Source of the DNA: an uncultured Actinomycetes bacterium
GTDB lineage: Bacteria; Actinomycetota; Acidimicrobiia; Acidimicrobiales; RAAP-2
Assembly: GCA_903825895.1 (NCBI GenBank)
Contig: CAIKCI010000017.1
Location: 16,001-80,000, forward strand
Direction: 5' to 3'
Length of the DNA: 64,000 nt
Shown here: one piece after another, positions 59,733 to 64,000 of the stretch
How positions within the stretch are numbered: position 1 is the first letter of the stretch
Layout of the letters: every line of letters starts with the position of its first letter
Program-made: the position numbers and the translations under genes
The notes under the pieces: generated by a model
Told to the model about the DNA's origin: nothing
What the model saw: the letters and a program-made list of their open reading frames with translations, nothing else
The model's database searches: none

Positions 59733-60671
59733 ATGGCCCTCAGCGTTGACAATCTTGTAATCCGCCATGGCGAGGTCCTTGCCGTCGACCGTCTTTCCTT
59801 TTCCGTAGCCAAAGGAGAGGTCGTGGCACTCTTGGGTCCGAATGGCGCTGGGAAGACCAGTACGGTCGAAACGCTCGAGGGCTATCGATCCCCGACGGCC
59901 GGAACGGTGCGAGTCCTCGGACTCGACCCGGTGGCACAGCGACGTGAACTCTCTGGCTCTCTCGGCGTCATGCTCCAACAAGGTGGCGTCTATCCCGTCA
60001 TGACCCCCACCCAAGTCCTGGCGCTGTTTGCCGCGTACTATCCGACACCACGAGACCCCAAGGAACTCCTTGAGGTCCTTGGACTGACTGCTGTTGCATC
60101 CACTCCTTGGAAGCGACTTTCGGGAGGCGAACAGCAGCGCGTCTCATTTGCCTTGGCCTTGATTGGTCGGCCCTCGGTTCTCTTCCTTGATGAACCCACA
60201 GCCGGCGTGGATCTTCATGGCCGCCACGCCATTCGGTCGCTCATTCAACAACAAGCAGCCGATGGAGTCACCGTGCTTTTGACAACCCACGAAATGGCCG
60301 AAGCTGAAGCAGTTGCCGATCGTGTGGCCATTGTTCATGACGGGACCTTGGCGCGAATGGGATCGCTGAGCGAACTGACGGGTGACGGGGTCTTCTTTGA
60401 AGCGAGTGCTGCACTTAACCTCGATTCACTCAGTGCAGCGTTGAGCGTGGCAGTGCGCGAAGAGCTTCCTGGTCGCTACCGAATCGACGGCGAGGCTTCC
60501 CCTGAACTCGTGGCCTCATTGGGAACGTGGCTTGCTGGCCAAGGCGCCACGCTCGGCGCACTGCGCAGTGGGGCCAGCTTGGAAGATACCTATGTCGCCA
60601 TTGTGGGAGAACGTGCCCACGAAGTCACGAGCGACCCGCCAAGCACGCCGCGACGAAGGCGACGACGATGA
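59733..60671 (+). CDS. ABC transporter ATP-binding protein
   Basis: This protein of about 312 residues is a type II-exporter ATPase: Walker A LLGPNGAGKTS, signature RLSGGEQQRVS, Walker B VLFLDEPTAGVD and the switch His in TTHEMAEAE. The C-terminal third (LDSLSAALSVAVREELPGRY) is the regulatory tail of DrrA-like drug exporters. ATG 59733 is used. Its stop overlaps the permease start by ATGA. The upstream extension of the ORF overlaps serS and is not real. Confidence 0.92.
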   Translation: MALSVDNLVIRHGEVLAVDRLSFSVAKGEVVALLGPNGAGKTSTVETLEGYRSPTAGTVRVLGLDPVAQRRELSGSLGVMLQQGGVYPVMTPTQVLALFAAYYPTPRDPKELLEVLGLTAVASTPWKRLSGGEQQRVSFALALIGRPSVLFLDEPTAGVDLHGRHAIRSLIQQQAADGVTVLLTTHEMAEAEAVADRVAIVHDGTLARMGSLSELTGDGVFFEASAALNLDSLSAALSVAVREELPGRYRIDGEASPELVASLGTWLAGQGATLGALRSGASLEDTYVAIVGERAHEVTSDPPSTPRRRRRR

Positions 60672-61402
60672 GGGCACTGATCGCACAGTGCCGAGCCGAA
60701 GTCTCGATGACCTTGCGACGAGGAGAAACCTTATTGTTGACCATCGGCATTCCCCTCTTGCTCTTGGTTTTTTTCTCCGAAATCAAAATCACGGGATCTG
60801 AGACCGCTCATCCGGTAAATGTCGTCACGCCAGGTGTTTTGGCTCTGGCCATCATGTCGACGTCGATGGTGTCCCTTGGTATCGCCACCGGATTCGAGCG
60901 GGGTTACGGCGTCTTAAAACGCCTTGGGGCAACCCCGTTGGGCCGTGGCCGTCTCTTGGCTGCCAAGATCGTTGCCGTCATGGTGATCGAAGTTCTTCAA
61001 GCAATCGTCATCGTTGGCGTTGGCTTTGCGCTGGGGTGGAAGCCTTCTGGCGGCGTGCTCGGCGGAATCGCCGCAGCGGTGGCCTGTATTGTTGGCTCTC
61101 TTGCCTTTGGTGGAATCGGCTTGGCCATGGCCGGACGCTTGCGTGCTGAAGTCAACCTGGCTGCGGCCAATGGCCTCTATCTCGTCTTGTTGTTGTTGGG
61201 CGGCATGGTCGTCCCCTTGTCGGTGCTCCCAAAAGCGCTGCGGGTGTTTGCTGAGATACTCCCCGCAGCAGCACTTTCGAGTGCGGTACGCGACGCCATC
61301 GCCACGACCGGAACCTACAGCGGATGTTGGATTGTGCTGGTCATCTGGGGGGTCATCACCCCGTTGATTGCCGGCATGTCGTTTCGCTTCCTCGGCGACT
61401 AA
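60668..61402 (+). CDS. ABC-2 type transporter permease
   Basis: This 244-residue permease has six hydrophobic segments (TLLLTIGIPLLLLVFF first, WIVLVIWGVITPLIAGM last) and the family segment GFERGYGVLKRLGATPLGR. It pairs with the ATPase by an ATGA overlap. In mycobacteria a similar exporter neighbours ctaB, as here, and a role in heme/cytochrome maturation or drug export is suggested by that context but not proven. Confidence 0.9.
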   Translation: MRALIAQCRAEVSMTLRRGETLLLTIGIPLLLLVFFSEIKITGSETAHPVNVVTPGVLALAIMSTSMVSLGIATGFERGYGVLKRLGATPLGRGRLLAAKIVAVMVIEVLQAIVIVGVGFALGWKPSGGVLGGIAAAVACIVGSLAFGGIGLAMAGRLRAEVNLAAANGLYLVLLLLGGMVVPLSVLPKALRVFAEILPAAALSSAVRDAIATTGTYSGCWIVLVIWGVITPLIAGMSFRFLGD

Positions 61403-61420
61403 CGATCTCCTTTTGAAGGG

Positions 61421-62044
61421 CTACTGCGCTCCCATGGCGCGGACACCCTGGCGAAGCAGCGCCGGCGTGGTGGCCCCAAAATGAATCTCCGTGATGATCC
61501 CTTTCCCGTTGACAAAGACGGTCTCGGGTAGTCCAGCAAAACCGAACTCTCCACTCGTCACGGCATAGACACTGTCTACCCCCACGGGAAAGGTCACATT
61601 GTCTTTTTTGACAAACGCTTGAGCAGCAGCTTGTCCGTCAGCACCATCGATGCCAATCACTGCGGCGGTGCCCGCCGCACCGTTACTCACGGCTGCGGCG
61701 AGTGCCGGCATCTCTTGTTGACATGGTCCACACCAACTCGCAAAAAACACCAGGACCGCAGCCTTCCCCATGCCGCCCCCATTCTCCGCGACGCCGACTG
61801 TTCCCACTCCCGTGAGATTCGGCAGACGAAAGGTCGGTACGGGTTTGCCCACTTGTGCCGTCGTAGTGGCCAACGGCGATGCATTCTGCGAACTGGGCTG
61901 ATGGCGAATCAACAGTGAAATCACGCCAATGACAACAACAAGGAGCCCAATGAGCAGAGCAATGAGGAGCGGACGACGAGCAGACACCCTGGCCGGCACC
62001 GCTGCCGGCTCAGTGTTTATTGATGAGTTCTCTAAGGAAGACAT
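61421..62044 (-). CDS. TlpA/ResA-like membrane thioredoxin
   Basis: This exported thiol-disulfide protein of about 207 residues has an N-terminal anchor (PLLIALLIGLLVVVIGVISLL), a linker, and a thioredoxin domain with FFASWCGPCQQEMPAL. Such proteins reduce disulfides in cytochrome or copper-chaperone targets outside the membrane. ATG 62044 overlaps the ctaB end by 35 bases; a GTG at the VSARRPL segment is an alternative that would avoid part of it. It stands between the exporter and ctaB, so cytochrome oxidase biogenesis is a likely role. Confidence 0.85.
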   Translation of the reverse strand: MSSLENSSINTEPAAVPARVSARRPLLIALLIGLLVVVIGVISLLIRHQPSSQNASPLATTTAQVGKPVPTFRLPNLTGVGTVGVAENGGGMGKAAVLVFFASWCGPCQQEMPALAAAVSNGAAGTAAVIGIDGADGQAAAQAFVKKDNVTFPVGVDSVYAVTSGEFGFAGLPETVFVNGKGIITEIHFGATTPALLRQGVRAMGAQ

Positions 62045-62942
62045 CGGCCGCCATCGCCACAAACAACAAGGTGAGGTAGGTAATTGAGAAGTGGAACACC
62101 TTCATCGCTTCGGGCCCGCCTGCTTGATCGTGGCGGGCTTTCACATAAAGCTTTGCGCACATATAAATAAATCCAATATTCAGAACTAACGACGAGATCG
62201 CATAGAGAAGACCCAAATGCGCAACCGCTCCAAACAACATGGCCGCTGCAGCGAGCACAACGGTGTAGATCAACATCTCTAATGTGGTCCGCTCCATCGA
62301 TGCAACGACGGGGAGCATCGGAACGTCAGCCGCTTCATAGTCGTCTCGATAACGCACGGCTAACGCCCAAAAGTGCGGCGGTGTCCAGATAAAGATCACA
62401 ATAAAGAGCACAATTGGTGGCCACGCCAGCGAGTTCGTGACCGCGGCCCATCCAACCAAAACAGGAACAGCTCCCGCAGCACCGCCGATCACGATGTTTT
62501 GACTCGATCGGCGCTTCAGCCAAATGGTGTAGACGAAAACATAGAAGAGTGTCGCCGAAATAGCCAACACCGCTGAAAGAAAGTTCACCAGCCACCAAAG
62601 TTCTCCAAAGGCTAAGAACTCAAGACCAAGGGCAAAGACCAACGCAGCCCGGGGCGTCATGATCCCTGTGACCAACGGACGCAGTTTGGTTCGTTCCATG
62701 ACTGCGTCAATGTCACGGTCAATCACCATATTGATGGCGTTCGCCCCTCCAGCTGCCAACGTCCCCCCAAGAAGCGTGGCTAACACTAACCAGATCGATG
62801 GCCACCCATTTTTGGCCACGATCATGGTCGGTACGGTCGTCACCAACAGCAGTTCGACGACCCGCAGCTTCATCAATGCGATATAGCCACCCAGGGTCTG
62901 CCTCCAAGAGTGGGACTGGCTCTGGTGGATGTCCGTGACCAT
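62010..62942 (-). CDS. ctaB: Heme O synthase (protoheme IX farnesyltransferase)
   Basis: This 310-residue UbiA-superfamily membrane enzyme adds a farnesyl group to heme B, giving heme O. The two Asp-rich motifs appear as NMVIDRDIDAVMERTK and YRDDYEAADVPMLPVV, with eight or nine membrane segments. It diverges from ctaA: the starts are 77 bases apart, so both heme A steps share one control region. The ATG is at the sequence MVTDIHQSQSHSW. It is followed by the TlpA-like gene with overlap. Confidence 0.94.
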   Translation of the reverse strand: MVTDIHQSQSHSWRQTLGGYIALMKLRVVELLLVTTVPTMIVAKNGWPSIWLVLATLLGGTLAAGGANAINMVIDRDIDAVMERTKLRPLVTGIMTPRAALVFALGLEFLAFGELWWLVNFLSAVLAISATLFYVFVYTIWLKRRSSQNIVIGGAAGAVPVLVGWAAVTNSLAWPPIVLFIVIFIWTPPHFWALAVRYRDDYEAADVPMLPVVASMERTTLEMLIYTVVLAAAAMLFGAVAHLGLLYAISSLVLNIGFIYMCAKLYVKARHDQAGGPEAMKVFHFSITYLTLLFVAMAADVFLRELINKH

Positions 62943-63018
62943 GGCTGTAATCCTAGAGGGTGCGAGATCGCAGCGATGGCGAAAGGGTTCGGCGCCCTGG
63001 GCCGGTAGGGTTTCAGTT

Positions 63019-63999
63019 GTGAGCGAATCGCGTCCGCAAGATCAAAAACAGCGCTTTCGCGTTGCCCCGAGCCATTTTTCAACGATGGTCATGATCACCA
63101 CCTTCGCGTTAGGTCTCATTATCTTGAGTGGTGCCGCCGTGCGTCTCACGGGATCTGGGCTCGGCTGCCCTGACTGGCCTTCGTGTTATCAGCATCAACT
63201 GACGCCCGCTAACACCATTCACCCCATCATCGAGTTCTCCAATCGAATGATCACGATTGGTATCTGTGTCGTTATTGGAATCACCGTTGTCATGGCCCAC
63301 TTCCGCTCGCCCAAGCGTCGCGACCTAATTCTCTTGAGTTGGCTTCTCGTTGTAGGCGTCGTCGGCGATGCCGTCCTCGGCGGCATCGTGGTGTATACAA
63401 AACTCAATCCTTATCTCGTCATGGTGCACTTGTGGCTCTCACTTGGCATGGTTGCCGTTGGCATGATTCTTTTTCATCGTTCGCGCTACGACTATTCGCT
63501 CGGGGCCCGCGCAGATGTTGCGAGTCAATTAACAAGAAAAATCTCCTGGCTCTTGGTCGGTGTGTTTTGTTTCGTTATTGCTGCCGGTACAGCGACAACC
63601 GGCACCGGTCCGCACGCTGGAGGGAGTCAGGGGCAACTTGTGGCGAAAAGAATCCCGGTTGCATTGAAAGATATGGCTTGGTTCCATTCAACAACTGCAG
63701 TGGTGTTTATCTCAATCGCTCTGGTCACCTTCGTAGCTCTGGAAAGCACCAACGGTCCGGCTCGACTCAGAGGAGCCTCAAGGCGTCTCTTTGTGGTTGG
63801 GACGGCGCAGGGACTTATTGGCCTTATCCAATTCGTCACACACCTTCCCGGCTGGCTTGTCGAGATCCATGTTCTCGGTGCAATCTCGCTCACCATGGGC
63901 GTTGTCGCTTTCCAGCTAGCCCAGATCGCTCGTGACAAAGAACCTTGGGTTACCACGAAGAAGTCAGCTGATTCCACGCTGACCTCCGTTGTTGCCTGA
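63019..63999 (+). CDS. ctaA: Heme A synthase
   Basis: This membrane protein of about 326 residues oxidises the heme O methyl group to heme A. It has eight hydrophobic segments, the extracellular Cys pair in GLGCPDWPSCYQ, and heme-ligand histidines in HPIIEFSNRM, MVHLWLSLG, WFHSTTAVVF and EIHVLGAI. GTG 63019 is preferred because the longer ORF runs through the ctaB start on the opposite strand. The gene ends with TGA at 63999, one base before the window end, so it is complete. Confidence 0.93.
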   Translation: MSESRPQDQKQRFRVAPSHFSTMVMITTFALGLIILSGAAVRLTGSGLGCPDWPSCYQHQLTPANTIHPIIEFSNRMITIGICVVIGITVVMAHFRSPKRRDLILLSWLLVVGVVGDAVLGGIVVYTKLNPYLVMVHLWLSLGMVAVGMILFHRSRYDYSLGARADVASQLTRKISWLLVGVFCFVIAAGTATTGTGPHAGGSQGQLVAKRIPVALKDMAWFHSTTAVVFISIALVTFVALESTNGPARLRGASRRLFVVGTAQGLIGLIQFVTHLPGWLVEIHVLGAISLTMGVVAFQLAQIARDKEPWVTTKKSADSTLTSVVA

Positions 64000-64000
64000 G

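Overview
The window reads as a stretch of an actinobacterial chromosome, most plausibly an Acidimicrobiia-like member of Actinomycetota. This is inferred from gene families, not from a phylogeny. The pointers are an acyl-CoA carboxylase epsilon subunit, several F420-type luciferase-like oxidoreductases, DUF2510 motifs, a MarP-type protease, a SenX3/RegX3 pair, a SCO6880/DUF6112-type secretion locus, frequent GTG starts and the tadA - tRNA-Ser - ffs - dnaX - recR order typical of the phylum. Coding density is very high and no intergenic stretch without a gene or RNA exceeds 300 bases. I saw no transposase, integrase, phage gene or CRISPR array.

Region 1 (1-8.1 kb) holds short-chain acyl-CoA metabolism: the end of a 3-hydroxyacyl-CoA dehydrogenase, ethylmalonyl-CoA mutase (ecm), propionyl-CoA carboxylase beta and epsilon subunits, methylmalonyl/ethylmalonyl-CoA epimerase, crotonyl-CoA carboxylase/reductase (ccr) and an acetyl-CoA acetyltransferase, plus a peroxiredoxin. 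Together they form the first half of the ethylmalonyl-CoA route (acetyl-CoA to methylsuccinyl-CoA) joined to propionyl-CoA carboxylation. The second half of the pathway is not in the window. Region 2 (8.1-25.7 kb) is mostly housekeeping and envelope genes: an unusual HX4D acyltransferase-like protein with SixA, UppP, an aldose epimerase, RecR, DnaX, SRP RNA, two tRNA-Ser, TadA, a fatty acid desaturase, an exported dimethylformamidase-like protein, GabT, MarP, a seven-repeat Cys-pair lipoprotein, a DUF4328 protein, a nitrobindin-like protein, an acyl-CoA dehydrogenase, a DinB-like protein and thioredoxin.

Region 3 (25.7-38.9 kb) is a dense accessory catabolic island: acetamidase/formamidase, a GAP-family exporter, five SDR-superfamily enzymes, a cupin dioxygenase, two F420-type luciferase-like oxidoreductases, a cytochrome P450 with an atypical I-helix, a VOC protein, an enoyl-CoA hydratase, a carboxymuconolactone-decarboxylase-like protein, a hydroxyisobutyrate-dehydrogenase-like enzyme and an unassigned two-domain protein. 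It looks like an uncharacterised degradation pathway. Region 4 (38.9-47.7 kb) lies between two closely similar tRNA-Arg genes (UCG and ACG) and carries a FUSC membrane protein, an RNA m5U methyltransferase, a cell-wall amidase behind a tiny coupled leader ORF, a DsbA-fold protein, a homocysteine methyltransferase, a DUF1295 protein, an FAD oxidoreductase and RsgA.

Region 5 (47.8-56.2 kb) is a minus-strand run: a compact type IV secretion-like core (DUF6112/VirB2-like, TrbL/VirB6-like, SCO6880-like, VirB4, VirD4) followed without a gap by a second P450, a ROK-family kinase and a PIN/Phd toxin-antitoxin pair. No relaxase or integrase is present. Region 6 (56.2-64 kb) has senX3-regX3 diverging from the secretion operon across a perfect 10-bp inverted repeat, then serS, a two-gene ABC exporter, a TlpA-like thioredoxin, and the heme A genes ctaB and ctaA.
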